NCBI GenBank assembly: GCA_001899765.1
Contig: MKWM01000040.1
Span: forward strand, 25,570-89,569
Source of the DNA: Thiobacillus sp. 63-78
GTDB lineage: Bacteria > Pseudomonadota > Gammaproteobacteria > Burkholderiales > Thiobacillaceae
Direction of reading: 5' to 3'
Length of the DNA stretch: 64,000 nt
The notes beneath the pieces are model-generated. The model saw only the letters and a program-made list of their open reading frames with translations. It was not told the origin of the DNA and ran no database searches. The translations under genes and the position numbers were made by a program. Shown one piece after another: positions 32,959-43,155 of the stretch (position 1 is the stretch's first letter; every line of letters begins with the position of its first letter).

Positions 32959-34461
32959 ATGGCCACGCGCGCTGACATCCTCCGCAACTCGTTCAGCAAC
33001 TTCGCCGGCGGCGCGCTTCCCGCGCTGGTCACGATTTTCACGCTGCCGATTGTCCTGCACCATCTGGACACGCCGGTCTACGGCATCCTCACGCTGATCA
33101 TGGCCATCGTCGGCTATTTCGCCCTGATCGACATCAACGTCACGGCCGGTTCCGTCAAGTTTCTCGCCGAATTCCATGCCAGTGAGCAGCCTGAAAAAAC
33201 CTGCCAGGTCGTGACCCTGGGCCTCGGCCTCTATGCCGGCATCGGCCTGCTCGGCGGCATCGGCATTGCGCTGGCCGCACCCTGGCTGGTGCACGACGTG
33301 TTCGTCATCACGGATTTTCGTGAGCCCATGGCGCTGACCTCGTTGCGCATCGCCGCCGTCGCGTTCTTTTTCAGTCAGATCCAGTCGTATCTGCAAAGCA
33401 TTCCGCAAGGTCTGGGGCGCTACGATATTTCCGGCCGCTACGAGGCGCTGTTCGGTACGGTTGTGCCCCTGCTCACCGTGGCCGTGGTGCTGACGGGCGG
33501 CGGGCTGATCGAGGTGGTGCTGTTCCGTACGCTCGCGAGTATCGCAAACGTCTACCTGCTATGGCGCATGGTTCGGAGATTGCTCCCCGCGTTCGCCTGG
33601 CAACGCCCGGACAGGGAGCTGGCCGGCTCCGTCCTCAGGTTCAGCGGCTTTGCCTACCTGAAGCGCATCGCCACCATCACCGGCGAGCAGTCCGACAAGC
33701 TCATCATCGGTGCGCTGGTGAACATGCGGGCGCTGACCTATTACACCATCCCGGCCACGCTCATCGGCCGCGTCTTCGCCCTGGTCAACCGGCTGGGCTC
33801 GGTCATGTTCCCCATGGCGAGCGCACTCGCCGCCACGCAGCAGCAGGGCAAGCTCAACGAAATCTACCTCGTGGCCACCCGCTACACGGTCTATCTGAAC
33901 GGCAGCCTGTCCATCCTGCTGATCGTGACCGGACATACGGCCTTGCAACTCTGGGTGGGGCGCTTCATCGCGGACCAGAGCGCGGTCATTCTGGCCCTGC
34001 TGGCCGCATCCCTGTTCCTCGATTCGCTGACCAACCTGCCCACCCAGCTGACCGATGGACTGGGGCATCCCCACATCACCGGCGGATACGCCGTCACGCG
34101 CGGATTGCTGGGAGCCGTGCTCAGTTTCATCCTCGTTTCGAAGATGGGGATACTCGGCGCCGCCTTCGCGCATTTCGCCCTGTCGTTGATCATGACGACG
34201 GCATTTCTGATCCAGGTCCACCGCAAGCCGATATCCGTTCCCCTGGGAACCGTCATCACCCACAGCATCGTTCCGACGCTGCTGCAGTTGTCGTGGATCG
34301 GCGCCGTCGGCTGGACGATCCAGAATCTGCTGTGGCCCACCGTGCTGGGCGGCATCCTGGCCGGACTGGTCATGGTGGCGCTCCTGGCCGGGGCGGGCGT
34401 CCGCTTCATTCTGCGGCCGGAAGAACGGGCCGTCATATTCGCCCGGCTGGCCAGGCGCTGA
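32959..34461 (+). CDS. Wzx-like oligosaccharide flippase (MATE/MOP superfamily)
   Basis: 500 residues, about 12-14 membrane helices. The N-terminus ILRNSFSNFAGGALPALVTIFTLPIVLHHL and YGILTLIMAIVGYFALIDINV is typical of polysaccharide flippases; QLTDGLGHPHITGGY near 370 fits too. It would move lipid-linked EPS repeat units across the inner membrane, between the priming transferase and the Wzy-like protein. Confidence 0.87.
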   Translation: MATRADILRNSFSNFAGGALPALVTIFTLPIVLHHLDTPVYGILTLIMAIVGYFALIDINVTAGSVKFLAEFHASEQPEKTCQVVTLGLGLYAGIGLLGGIGIALAAPWLVHDVFVITDFREPMALTSLRIAAVAFFFSQIQSYLQSIPQGLGRYDISGRYEALFGTVVPLLTVAVVLTGGGLIEVVLFRTLASIANVYLLWRMVRRLLPAFAWQRPDRELAGSVLRFSGFAYLKRIATITGEQSDKLIIGALVNMRALTYYTIPATLIGRVFALVNRLGSVMFPMASALAATQQQGKLNEIYLVATRYTVYLNGSLSILLIVTGHTALQLWVGRFIADQSAVILALLAASLFLDSLTNLPTQLTDGLGHPHITGGYAVTRGLLGAVLSFILVSKMGILGAAFAHFALSLIMTTAFLIQVHRKPISVPLGTVITHSIVPTLLQLSWIGAVGWTIQNLLWPTVLGGILAGLVMVALLAGAGVRFILRPEERAVIFARLARR

Positions 34462-34463
34462 GC

Positions 34464-35684
34464 ATGCGCATCCTGCTGGTCAGCGAGGACATTCCCCATG
34501 CCACCCTCGGCGGGCTGGGCAAGCACGTCGTCACGCTTGGCAACGCGCTGATCGAGGCGGGCCACACCGTGGACCTGATGGGCAACACCGTGCATCCCAA
34601 CGTCCATACCCCCGGCGATGTCGCCTTCAAGGGTGGGTTCCTGCCGGGGCTGGACCCTACCGGCGCCAACTGGAAGGAAGACCGGCTGGGCTTCTTCAAC
34701 TACTGGCGCCACGCCTACCAGGCCCGCCGCTTTGCCCGGGCAATCCTTGCCGTGGCCCGCGATTACGACGTGATCCATTACCACGGTCATCAGCCCATCC
34801 TGGCGAACTACATTCCGCGCAGCGTCAATTTTGTCCAGACGCGGCACGACCAGGGCAGCGACTGCCTGATCTACACGCGTTTTCGCAACGGCGAGGTGTG
34901 CCGCGCAACCGATCCGCGCGCCTGCGCGGCGTGCGCCACGCCGCGCCCCAACCTGCTTCAAGGCGCGCTGTCCGCCTGGAGCGTGCGGCTGTGGCGGCGT
35001 GCGGTGACGAACGCCTTCCGGCGCCACAAGGTCATCTTCGTTTCGCAGTGCCTGCGCACAAATGCAGAGCGTACGCTGGGCGCACTGCCTGGGGCTACGG
35101 CCCGCATCAGCCACAACTTCGTCGATGCGCAATACTTGCGCCGGGGTATGCCGGCCAGCAAAACAAATGGCGAACAGCCTGATGTCTTCATCGCCGCGCG
35201 TATCGACGCGGCTAAAGGGGTTGATGCATTCATTAACGCATTCGGCGCCAGCCAGCCCCTCCGGCGCCATGTCACCATCGCAGGCGATGGTCCGCTACTG
35301 GATATGCTGCGTGCATCAAAATCGGTTCCTTCCATCTATTTCATGGGTTGGCAGCCCTACCATACGACTGTGAATATGGCGGCTAACGCTGCAACCATTA
35401 TTGTTCCTTCCGTTTGTGAGGAATCTTGCGCCACGACCGTGCTGGAGGGTCTCGTCCTGGGCCGGCCGGTGTTGGCCTTGAAGCGTGGCGGCACGCCGGA
35501 ACTCAAGGTTTACGAGCGCTACCCCAATCAACTGCAACTCTTCGACAGCATGGCCGAGCTGGTTGCCGCGTTATCGGATACGGCGGCGCCCGTGCCTGCG
35601 CTGCAGGGCCTGGGTTTTGCCGGCGACGTGCGGGCGCACCTGGGCGAAATGGAATCTGTCTACCGGCAGGAGGTCTTGCACTGA
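34464..35684 (+). CDS. Glycosyltransferase family 4
   Basis: 406 residues. N-terminal acceptor motif IPHATLGGLGKHVVTLGNALIEAGHTVDL; the C-terminal donor domain has ARIDAAKGVDAFINAF, GDGPLLDM and the E-x7-E motif in EESCATTVLEGL, with RPVLALKRGGTPEL. A GT-B transferase acting on lipid-linked intermediates; donor sugar unknown. A Cys-rich central loop (DCLIYTRFRNGEVCR, ACAACA) could bind metal and is less usual. The stop overlaps the next ATG by one base. Confidence 0.87.
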   Translation: MRILLVSEDIPHATLGGLGKHVVTLGNALIEAGHTVDLMGNTVHPNVHTPGDVAFKGGFLPGLDPTGANWKEDRLGFFNYWRHAYQARRFARAILAVARDYDVIHYHGHQPILANYIPRSVNFVQTRHDQGSDCLIYTRFRNGEVCRATDPRACAACATPRPNLLQGALSAWSVRLWRRAVTNAFRRHKVIFVSQCLRTNAERTLGALPGATARISHNFVDAQYLRRGMPASKTNGEQPDVFIAARIDAAKGVDAFINAFGASQPLRRHVTIAGDGPLLDMLRASKSVPSIYFMGWQPYHTTVNMAANAATIIVPSVCEESCATTVLEGLVLGRPVLALKRGGTPELKVYERYPNQLQLFDSMAELVAALSDTAAPVPALQGLGFAGDVRAHLGEMESVYRQEVLH

Positions 35685-36574
35685 TGAATCCCGCTTTTGA
35701 ACACGCCGCTGCCTGCGCCAGCGAGATTCGTCTGCTTGGCCGGCGCTTCACCGCGAGCGGCGCGCGCGACTCCACGGAAGCCAGGCTCGCGTCGCGGGCC
35801 GCTGTGCGGCCGATCGATTACATGCGCTGGGCCGAATTCGAGGCGATTCTGCGCATGCTCGACCTGCGTCCCGGGCAGCGGGTGCTGGACGTCTCCTCGC
35901 CGCAGTGGTTCACGCTGCAACTGGCGGCACGGCATCCCGACGTTCGGTTCAGCTACGTCAACATCCTGGAAAGCGAGATGGCGCCGTTTCGCGCCATCGC
36001 CGGCACACTCGGCCTGCGCAACCTGGAATACCGGCTCGCGGACGTGCGCCAGCTTGATTGGCCGTCCGACACCTTCGATGCGGTGATTTCGATTTCCGTA
36101 CTGGAACACGTTTATCCGGAAGTCGGGGGCGATGACGCGGCCTTCGCGGAAATCCGCCGCGTGCTCAAACCGGATGGGAGCCTTCTGTTGACCGTGCCGT
36201 GCAAGGACCGGCCCAACGTGGTCTATATGGATGGCCCGGTCTATGAGCGGGGCGAGTCCGGAAAGAATTTCTTCGCCCGTGAATACGACATGGCGTCCTT
36301 CCATGACCTGGTCAGCCGCACCGGCTTCGTGGTCGATCGGGAATGGCGGATCGAGGAGCAGTCGGGCCTGTTCGCGGTGGATTTCTGGGAGTGGGCGGAA
36401 GGCAGCAGGCAGCGTGTCTGGCCATGGGTCATCAGGAACCGCGGCAAAGTGGAAAGACTGTCGCGGCTGCCCGTGGAACAAGTCCTGGCAAAGCGCTACC
36501 TGCGCATCAACAGCCAGCCGGACGCACGGCTCGTCAATGTGGCCGCAAGCCTGAAACCCCGATCGGCGCCATAG
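35684..36574 (+). CDS. SAM-dependent methyltransferase (class I)
   Basis: 296 residues. The SAM-binding region is PGQRVLDVSSPQWFTLQLA (the usual DxGxG glycine motif is replaced by DVSSPQ), then DTFDAVISISVLEHV and RRVLKPDGSLLLTVP. Methyltransf_11-like. In this setting a sugar O-methyltransferase for the EPS is plausible. The weak first glycine motif is a small oddity shared by some members. Confidence 0.8.
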   Translation: MNPAFEHAAACASEIRLLGRRFTASGARDSTEARLASRAAVRPIDYMRWAEFEAILRMLDLRPGQRVLDVSSPQWFTLQLAARHPDVRFSYVNILESEMAPFRAIAGTLGLRNLEYRLADVRQLDWPSDTFDAVISISVLEHVYPEVGGDDAAFAEIRRVLKPDGSLLLTVPCKDRPNVVYMDGPVYERGESGKNFFAREYDMASFHDLVSRTGFVVDREWRIEEQSGLFAVDFWEWAEGSRQRVWPWVIRNRGKVERLSRLPVEQVLAKRYLRINSQPDARLVNVAASLKPRSAP

Positions 36575-36588
36575 CTCGTTCTTTTTCC

Positions 36589-37350
36589 ATGTCTTATTTG
36601 GTTAGCGTCATCACCGTCAGCTACAACGCCGCCAAGACCGTGGGCGCGACCCTGGATTCCGTGCGCGCCCAGACCTGGCGACCGCTGGAAAGCGTGGGGG
36701 TGGACGGCGGTTCGGATGACGGCACCCGGGATATCGTCGCACGCTATGCCGATATTGCCGGTTCGGTCGTTTCCGAGCCGGACCGGGGCATCTACGACGC
36801 CATGAACAAGGGTATTGCCCTGGCGCGCGGCGATATCCTGCATTTTCTCAATGCCGACGACCGCTTCGTCGATGAGCGGGTGATTGCCGATGTGGCGCAG
36901 TTGTTTGCCGCAGACCCCGGCCTCGATCTGGTATATGGCGATGCCGTCTACCTGACGCCGGACGGCCCCTTTCTGCGCAGCTATGGCCGGGTGACCGCGC
37001 GCAACCTGATCTACGGCGATTTGTGCCATCAGGTGGTGTTTGCCCGTAAGCGGGTATTCGACCGCTTCGGCAATTTCAACCTGGATTACCGGATCAACGC
37101 GGATTACGACTGGATGCTGCGGGTGTTCCTCGGCGGCGCCCGGGTCCGTCATCTGCCGCGCCGCATGGTGTACTTCCGCACCGGCGGGCAGCACATGGCC
37201 GATGCGGACTTTACCGGGCAGGAGCGGCTGCGGGTCAGGCTGAGCCATGCGTCGCCGTGGGCCTTGCGGGCCGGCATGCTGGCGTATCGCGCGCGGCGCA
37301 AGCTCCGCAGCTTACGGGGTTTTCCCGAGCTGACGCCCATCCAGTCATGA
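36589..37350 (+). CDS. Glycosyltransferase family 2
   Basis: 253 residues. VSVITVSYNAAKTVGATLDSV, then DGGSDDGT and SEPDRGIYDAMNKGIALARGD with HFLNADDRF carry the GT-A nucleotide-sugar and DxD-type residues of WcaA/WcaE-like transferases. Cytoplasmic, one-domain enzyme. It overlaps the next gene by four bases. Confidence 0.88.
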   Translation: MSYLVSVITVSYNAAKTVGATLDSVRAQTWRPLESVGVDGGSDDGTRDIVARYADIAGSVVSEPDRGIYDAMNKGIALARGDILHFLNADDRFVDERVIADVAQLFAADPGLDLVYGDAVYLTPDGPFLRSYGRVTARNLIYGDLCHQVVFARKRVFDRFGNFNLDYRINADYDWMLRVFLGGARVRHLPRRMVYFRTGGQHMADADFTGQERLRVRLSHASPWALRAGMLAYRARRKLRSLRGFPELTPIQS

Positions 37351-39599
37351 GCCGTCGCGTTGCCGGCTTGATATTGGCCGGACTCATTCTGCTGTGTGCC
37401 GCGCCTGCTTTCGCGCAGGACTATTTTGTCGATTCCGATCATGGCGATGACGCCTGGAGCGGCAAAGCCCCGCAAGCGGCTGCGGGCGGCGACGGCCCGT
37501 GGAAGACGCTCCGCAAGGCCAGCGTGGTAAAGCTGTTGCCCGGCGACACGCTTGCGCTGCGCTGCGACACCGTCTGGCGCGAGCCGCTTACGCTGATCCG
37601 CAGCGGAACCGCGGAACAGCCCATTGTGGTGCGGGCCTATGGGACGAATTGCGCGGCAGCGCCGATGATCGATGCCGCCATCCCGGTGAACGGCTGGACG
37701 CTGCGCCCCGACGGCAATCTGGCGGCCGTGATCGACTTCACGCCGGGCGCCGTTTTTCTGAATGGCGACTATCTCGCGCCCGCGCGTTACCCGCGCGATT
37801 CCGATCTGCTGGCGGACGGCATGAACCGTTCCGGCAAGGATTTTTCGGCCATTCCCGATGGGGTGCCGAGGCGTGACCTGGCCCAGGCAACGGTCCATTT
37901 GCGAACCGTGGACTGGATGATCGAGGAACGGCAGCTGGATGAGTCGGCCAATGGCCGGCTTGTGCTGGACCGACCGACCCGGTTCCCGGCAGGCAAGGAC
38001 GCGCGCTTCTATTTGAGCGGCAAGCCCTGGATGCTGACCTATCCGAACGCGTGGGTTTTCGACAACCAGACAGGCGAGTTGCTGTTGCGCCTTGCCGGCG
38101 GCGGGGCTGCCCCCGATGTGGAGATTGCGCGCTTCGACCATGGCCTGCATATCGCCGGCGCGGAACATGTCCGCGTCGACGGCCTGCGTGTTTCGCATAG
38201 CCGCCTGGACGGGGTGCGGGTCGTCAACAGCAAGCATGTCGAACTGTCCGGTCTGGTGGTGGGCGATTCCGGCCGCGATGGCGTGGCGGTCGTGTCGAGC
38301 GAAAATGTGAGTGTCGTGCAATCCTCGATCGAACGCAGTCGCCAGGATGGCCTCTCGGCGGTTCAATCGAAGGGGCTGACAGTTCGGAACAACCGGATTG
38401 CGCATAGCGGTGTGGTGGAGCCACCGGCCAACAGTTTGGCGGCAATCAACATGGAGCAGGCCACCGGGGTGCTGGTGGAAGGCAATACGGTCGAGGATTC
38501 CGGCTATATCGGCATCCGCTTCCATCGCGATGCGCGGATTCTGAACAATACGGTGGAGGACAGCTGCCAGGTGTTGTCCGACTGCGGTGCGATCTATTCG
38601 TGGGCCAACAACGATCCCTTTCCGCTGGTTAGCGAGGTACGGGGCAATCATGTCGTCGGCACGCGCGCAGACGAGTCCGACAATGCCTATCGTCCGTACA
38701 ACTCGGGAATCTATCTGGATGACCTGTCCAATGGCGTGGTGGTCGCGGACAATGAGGTCAGCCAGTGCGACAGCGGCATTCATGTCCACAACGGCTTCAA
38801 TCTCCGCATCGAACACAATTCGCTCAGCCAGAATCGCCGCAACCAGATCTACTTCAGCTTCGGGCATCCCACGCGCGCTGGGTCAACGCTGACGGGCAAC
38901 CGCATCGAGGACAATACGCTGACGTATGGCCCTGTCAGCCTGGGCGTGGCGATCGTCTCGCGCGACCCCGATGTGCGGCATGGCGACTTCAAGCGCAATC
39001 ACTATGTGGCGATCGGCGGTCGTGCGGTGGCCTACCGGACCGAGCCGCCCGGCACGGAGACCCGTTCTCCCGGAATCTATACCTTCGACCGTTGGCGTTC
39101 GCAGCGCTCACAGGATCTGGACGGCAGTTTTGAAGCGCGGCCTTCTCCGGCTCCGGCGATGGCCAAGGTGAAACTTCGCAGGAATTTTCGTTCCGACCCG
39201 CAAGCTTGGGATGCCTGGTCACCCGATGGCAGCGGTACGCTGGTTCAACACAAAGCGTGTGGGGATGGCGTCGATGAGTGCATGGAGTTGCGCGGCGGCA
39301 AGGTGGTCGTCCTCGCGATCAGCCGACCCTTGGCGCTCTTGCCCGGGATGGTTTGTGCCGTGCATCTCCAGACGCGCTCCGCTGACAGCGATACCCCTTT
39401 GCAGGTCAGAATGCGCCGCAACCAGCAGCCATTTGCCGATGTGGGTTTGTTTACCCAGGTATTGAGCGGACCGGCCTGGTCCGAATACCTGTTGCCGTTC
39501 ACCGTGAACCGACTTGCCAGAGGGCAGGAGCAACTGGAACTGAAGGTGAACGCGGGGCGCATGGTACGTGTTTCCGGTGTCGGAGTGGAATGCCGATGA
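37347..39599 (+). CDS. Secreted right-handed beta-helix protein
   Basis: 750 residues. The signal peptide (VAGLILAGLILLCAAPAFA) is followed by DYFVDSDHGDDAWSG, the usual entry of PbH1 proteins. Rungs of parallel beta-helix run about 260-560 (RVDGLRVSHSRLDGVRVVNS, NVSVVQSSIERSRQDGLSAV, VVVADNEVSQCDSGIHVHNG). The C-terminal 180 residues form a beta-rich, possibly carbohydrate-binding domain. Such proteins in EPS operons are often polysaccharide lyases or epimerases; no catalytic set is recognisable to me, so activity is open. Confidence 0.82.
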   Translation: MSRRVAGLILAGLILLCAAPAFAQDYFVDSDHGDDAWSGKAPQAAAGGDGPWKTLRKASVVKLLPGDTLALRCDTVWREPLTLIRSGTAEQPIVVRAYGTNCAAAPMIDAAIPVNGWTLRPDGNLAAVIDFTPGAVFLNGDYLAPARYPRDSDLLADGMNRSGKDFSAIPDGVPRRDLAQATVHLRTVDWMIEERQLDESANGRLVLDRPTRFPAGKDARFYLSGKPWMLTYPNAWVFDNQTGELLLRLAGGGAAPDVEIARFDHGLHIAGAEHVRVDGLRVSHSRLDGVRVVNSKHVELSGLVVGDSGRDGVAVVSSENVSVVQSSIERSRQDGLSAVQSKGLTVRNNRIAHSGVVEPPANSLAAINMEQATGVLVEGNTVEDSGYIGIRFHRDARILNNTVEDSCQVLSDCGAIYSWANNDPFPLVSEVRGNHVVGTRADESDNAYRPYNSGIYLDDLSNGVVVADNEVSQCDSGIHVHNGFNLRIEHNSLSQNRRNQIYFSFGHPTRAGSTLTGNRIEDNTLTYGPVSLGVAIVSRDPDVRHGDFKRNHYVAIGGRAVAYRTEPPGTETRSPGIYTFDRWRSQRSQDLDGSFEARPSPAPAMAKVKLRRNFRSDPQAWDAWSPDGSGTLVQHKACGDGVDECMELRGGKVVVLAISRPLALLPGMVCAVHLQTRSADSDTPLQVRMRRNQQPFADVGLFTQVLSGPAWSEYLLPFTVNRLARGQEQLELKVNAGRMVRVSGVGVECR

Positions 39600-40687
39600 A
39601 GATCAGTGTCGTCTGCTTCACCGGCAACACCGGGCTCACGCATTATTCGGTCTCGCTGGCACGGGCACTGGCCGGGCATCACGATGTCGAGCTCATCACG
39701 GCCACCGACTACGAACTGCAGGAATTCACGAAAAATATCCGGCTGACCACGCTGTTTCGCCGTACCCGCCATTATCCCGTCGACATCTTCCGGTTCGTAG
39801 GCCATATCCTGCGCAGCCGACCGGATGTGGTGCTGATTCAATCCTGGCTCAAATACCCCGCGCTGGAAGGGATGGTCGTCGGCTTGTTCGGCTTGTCCGG
39901 AATTCGCACGGCACTGACGATCCACGACGTTCTGCCGCATTACCCGAGGCCCTGGAGCCGTCGGCTGCATCGGTGGTTTTACCGGCGCTTCGACCGGCTG
40001 ATCGTCCATTCCGAACGCGCGGCATCGGACTTGAAGGCGTTGGGCGTCGATACGCCGTGTCTCATCGTCCCGCATGGCGCTTACGACATTTTCAATACCC
40101 TTGGCCTGTCGAGGTCCGAGGCACGCAAGGCCTTTCCCGCGATTGCCGAGACGGACTTTGTGGTTCTGTTCTTCGGTTACCTGGGCGAGCGCAAGGGGAT
40201 CATGGAATTTCTCGATGTGGCGGAGCGGCTGGCTGGCCAGGGCTCGATCAAGTTCATGGTGGCCGGCAAGCCGGAAGACAAGTCCTTCATTCGCGAGGCA
40301 TTGGACATGCTGCGCGGTCGACCCAATCTCGTGATCCATGACCGTTCGATCCCTTTTGCCGAGGTGCAGAAATATTTCGTAGCCTGCGATCTCGTTGCGC
40401 TGCCCTACACGGAGGGGACGACCAGCGGTGTTCTCAAACTGGCAATGGCATTCAACAAGCCCGTTCTGTGGACGGATATCGGAGACTTTCCCGAGACGAT
40501 GAAATCCTGGACGGGCGTGCAGGTGGACAAGTCCAATCTGCGTCAGGACCTGCAGGAAAAAATGCTCTGGGCCCGCGAGCATATCCAGGCACTGAACAAG
40601 CGGGCCGACGGACTGGCGGATGAGTTCAGCTGGACGACCGTCGCAAGCCGCTACGCAGGATTTCTGACGGAAGACACGCACGGATGA
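39596..40687 (+). CDS. Glycosyltransferase (GT4-like)
   Basis: 363 residues. VVCFTGNTGLTHYSVSLARALAGHHDVELITATDY at the N-terminus, TIHDVLPHYPRPW, LIVHSERAASDL, FFGYLGERKGIMEFLDVAERL and VALPYTEGTTSGVLKLAMAFNKPVL describe a GT-B enzyme of the GT4 clan. The ATG at 39596 overlaps the upstream stop; an ATG two codons earlier is also possible. Acceptor and donor unknown. Confidence 0.85.
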   Translation: MKISVVCFTGNTGLTHYSVSLARALAGHHDVELITATDYELQEFTKNIRLTTLFRRTRHYPVDIFRFVGHILRSRPDVVLIQSWLKYPALEGMVVGLFGLSGIRTALTIHDVLPHYPRPWSRRLHRWFYRRFDRLIVHSERAASDLKALGVDTPCLIVPHGAYDIFNTLGLSRSEARKAFPAIAETDFVVLFFGYLGERKGIMEFLDVAERLAGQGSIKFMVAGKPEDKSFIREALDMLRGRPNLVIHDRSIPFAEVQKYFVACDLVALPYTEGTTSGVLKLAMAFNKPVLWTDIGDFPETMKSWTGVQVDKSNLRQDLQEKMLWAREHIQALNKRADGLADEFSWTTVASRYAGFLTEDTHG

Positions 40688-40694
40688 GCCGGAA

Positions 40695-41861
40695 ATGAAA
40701 ATCGCCATCATCAACCCGATTACCCGGACGCCAACCCACCATGTCGTACCGAAAATCAACTCGAATCGGGATGCCATGATCGTGAAACTGGCGCGCGAGA
40801 TGACGGCGCTTGGCCATGAGGTCGACCTGTTTGTATCCGATCTGTACAAGCCCGAAGTCGATGAGGATGTCGGGGTAACGGTGGTATACCTGAAAACCTA
40901 TTTTGGCAGGCTCCCGGAAATCCCGTTCATGCCGTCCCTGATCACGCGCTTGCGGGACCAGTACGATGTGGTTCTGACGTCCGAGGCGTTTCAATGGGCA
41001 ACCCTGTTCGGAGTCTTGGCGCGTCTCTTCTCCTTCAAGAAGAGGCCAAAGCTTTATGTCTGGCAGGAACTCTCCGTTCACCAGCGAATGCTTCGCTCTT
41101 ACCCGTCTCTCTTCTTTCACCGTATCGTCCTGCCGGTTTTCGGACCGGGGATCGACGGCTTCATCCCGCGAGGGGAGCGTGCTGCCCGTTTTCTGCTGGA
41201 GCAGGGCGTAAGGAAGGAGAAGGTGCTTCCGGCCATTTCGCACGGTGTGGATCAGGCCCGGTTTGGCAATGACCATCGGGCAGGCGACAAGACCTATTTT
41301 CTTTCGCCTTCGCGCCTGACTTCTGAAAAAGGGATCCCAACTTTGCTGGAAGCGCTTGGAAGGCTGAGAGATGGGGGGGTGGCTGCAAGGCTCATCATTG
41401 TCGGAGATGGGCCCGATGCGGATAAGTTGATAGAACTGGCCACGTCCCTGGGTGTTGCGGAGCAGGTCGAATTCATGCGTCAGCGTGTCGATCATCATGT
41501 CATGCGCGATCTGTATCACAACGCTATTGCAACGATCATCGCCTCGCGCCGGGATTTCATGCTGTTTTCGATCATGGAGAGCTTGGTGTGCGGTACACCC
41601 GTCATCGTGTCGGAGGCGGTTGATATTTCCGAGAATATCGCGCGCGCCGGCGGCGGGATTGTCGTTCCCGTGGATGACAGCCTATCCCTGGCTTCAGCCA
41701 TGCTTGAATTATTCAGGGATAAGGCCTTGCGCAGCCAATATTCGGAACGGGCCGGCGAAGTCGGGCGGGGATTCACGAATCACTATGTTGCCCAGGCATT
41801 GATTAAGCGTTTTTCTGAGCCTGTTCCACAATCACATCCAGCATCGTACAGCAGGGATTAG
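40695..41861 (+). CDS. Glycosyltransferase family 4
   Basis: 388 residues. TPTHHVVPKINSNRDAMIVKLAREMTALGHEVDL, then SPSRLTSEKGIPTLLEALGRL, IIVGDGPDADKL and SIMESLVCGTPVIVSEAVD (E-x7-E type) give the complete GT4 donor domain. Part of the run of transferases between the flippase and rfbB. Seven bases separate it from the preceding stop. Confidence 0.87.
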   Translation: MKIAIINPITRTPTHHVVPKINSNRDAMIVKLAREMTALGHEVDLFVSDLYKPEVDEDVGVTVVYLKTYFGRLPEIPFMPSLITRLRDQYDVVLTSEAFQWATLFGVLARLFSFKKRPKLYVWQELSVHQRMLRSYPSLFFHRIVLPVFGPGIDGFIPRGERAARFLLEQGVRKEKVLPAISHGVDQARFGNDHRAGDKTYFLSPSRLTSEKGIPTLLEALGRLRDGGVAARLIIVGDGPDADKLIELATSLGVAEQVEFMRQRVDHHVMRDLYHNAIATIIASRRDFMLFSIMESLVCGTPVIVSEAVDISENIARAGGGIVVPVDDSLSLASAMLELFRDKALRSQYSERAGEVGRGFTNHYVAQALIKRFSEPVPQSHPASYSRD

Positions 41862-41925
41862 TTTAATCAGCCATTCAAGCCCGGATCATGGCGAATGCTG
41901 GCGGGCAAAAACATATCAAACAAGC

Positions 41926-43131
41926 ATGAAGATACTCATCGCCAACAAGTTCTTTTTCCGCAACGGCGGCTCGGAAGTGGTGATGTTCCAGGAGCGGGAT
42001 TATCTCCTTGCCAGCGGCCACCAGGTGGTGGATTTCTCCATGCGGGACGAACGCAATCTGCCCAGCGACTATGCCGACCAGTTTATTGAACGCCAGGATT
42101 ACCGCGGTGGCGGCAAGTGGTCGAAGCTGAAGTCGGCGGCGAGCATGATTCATTCGCCCGAAGCGGTACGGCGCATTTCGGCGTTGATCCAGGCCACTCG
42201 CCCGGACCTGGTCCATTGCCACAACATTTATCACCAGCTTACACCGTCCATTATCGGCGCGGCGAAGAAGCTTGGCATTCCCGTGGTCCTGACCCTGCAC
42301 GACTACAAGCCGGTATGCCCGGTGTACAACCGGCTGAGCCAAGGCAAGCCATGCTCGGCCTGCATCGATGGGGATTTCACCCAGGTCATGAAACGCCGTT
42401 GCGCGGATGGTTCGCTGGGCAAGAGTGCCTTGTTGTACGCCGAAGCGGCGGTGCAGCGCATGCTGGGAAATTACGAGCAGGTGGACGCGTTCATCGCGCC
42501 GAGCCGCTTCATGCAAGAGTCGATCAGTCATCGCATTCCGGTCGAGAAGGTGCGGTTGCTGTACAACGGCATGGATACCGAAGGGGTGCACGGGACGGGG
42601 GCGGATGACGGCTATGCCCTCTACCTGGGACGGTTGTCTGCCGAAAAAGGGGTGGACACATTGCTGCAGGCCCATGCGTCGTCCCTGAACGGGTGGAAAC
42701 TGGTGGTGGCAGGCACCGGTCCGCTGGAGGCCGAACTCAGGTTGACATACAAACATGCTAGTTTTATCGGCCATGTGACGGGAGACCGCCTGCGCGAGGT
42801 CATCGACCGGGCATCGGTGGTCGTGGTGCCGTCGGAGTGGTATGAGAACTGCCCCATGTCGGTGCTGGAGGCGATGGCCTATGGCAAGCCGGTGGTGGGC
42901 AGCCGCATGGGCGGGATTCCTGAACTGGTGCTGGACGGCGAGACGGGATTCCTGTTCGAGGCAGGCAGTGTTGACGGTCTTCGGGCCTGCCTCGACCAGT
43001 TGATGCAGGATGGCAACCTGCGACGGCGCCTGGGGGCCAACGCGCGCCAGCGGGTGCAGGCAGATTTTTCCATTGACGGGCACAATACCGGCTTGATGGA
43101 TATCTACGAATCAATATTAAAAGCGGGCTGA
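41926..43131 (+). CDS. Glycosyltransferase family 4
   Basis: 401 residues. KILIANKFFFRNGGSEVVMFQERDYLLASGHQVVDFSM, LHDYKPVCPVYN, YLGRLSAEKGVDTLLQA, VVPSEWYENCPMSVLEAMAYGKPVVGSRMGGIPELV and a final helix. A classic GT4 enzyme, with the Cys-containing acceptor loop (KPCSACIDGDF) seen in many EPS GT4s. Confidence 0.9.
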   Translation: MKILIANKFFFRNGGSEVVMFQERDYLLASGHQVVDFSMRDERNLPSDYADQFIERQDYRGGGKWSKLKSAASMIHSPEAVRRISALIQATRPDLVHCHNIYHQLTPSIIGAAKKLGIPVVLTLHDYKPVCPVYNRLSQGKPCSACIDGDFTQVMKRRCADGSLGKSALLYAEAAVQRMLGNYEQVDAFIAPSRFMQESISHRIPVEKVRLLYNGMDTEGVHGTGADDGYALYLGRLSAEKGVDTLLQAHASSLNGWKLVVAGTGPLEAELRLTYKHASFIGHVTGDRLREVIDRASVVVVPSEWYENCPMSVLEAMAYGKPVVGSRMGGIPELVLDGETGFLFEAGSVDGLRACLDQLMQDGNLRRRLGANARQRVQADFSIDGHNTGLMDIYESILKAG

Positions 43132-43155
43132 ATCCGCATTCAGGAGGAGTTTGAC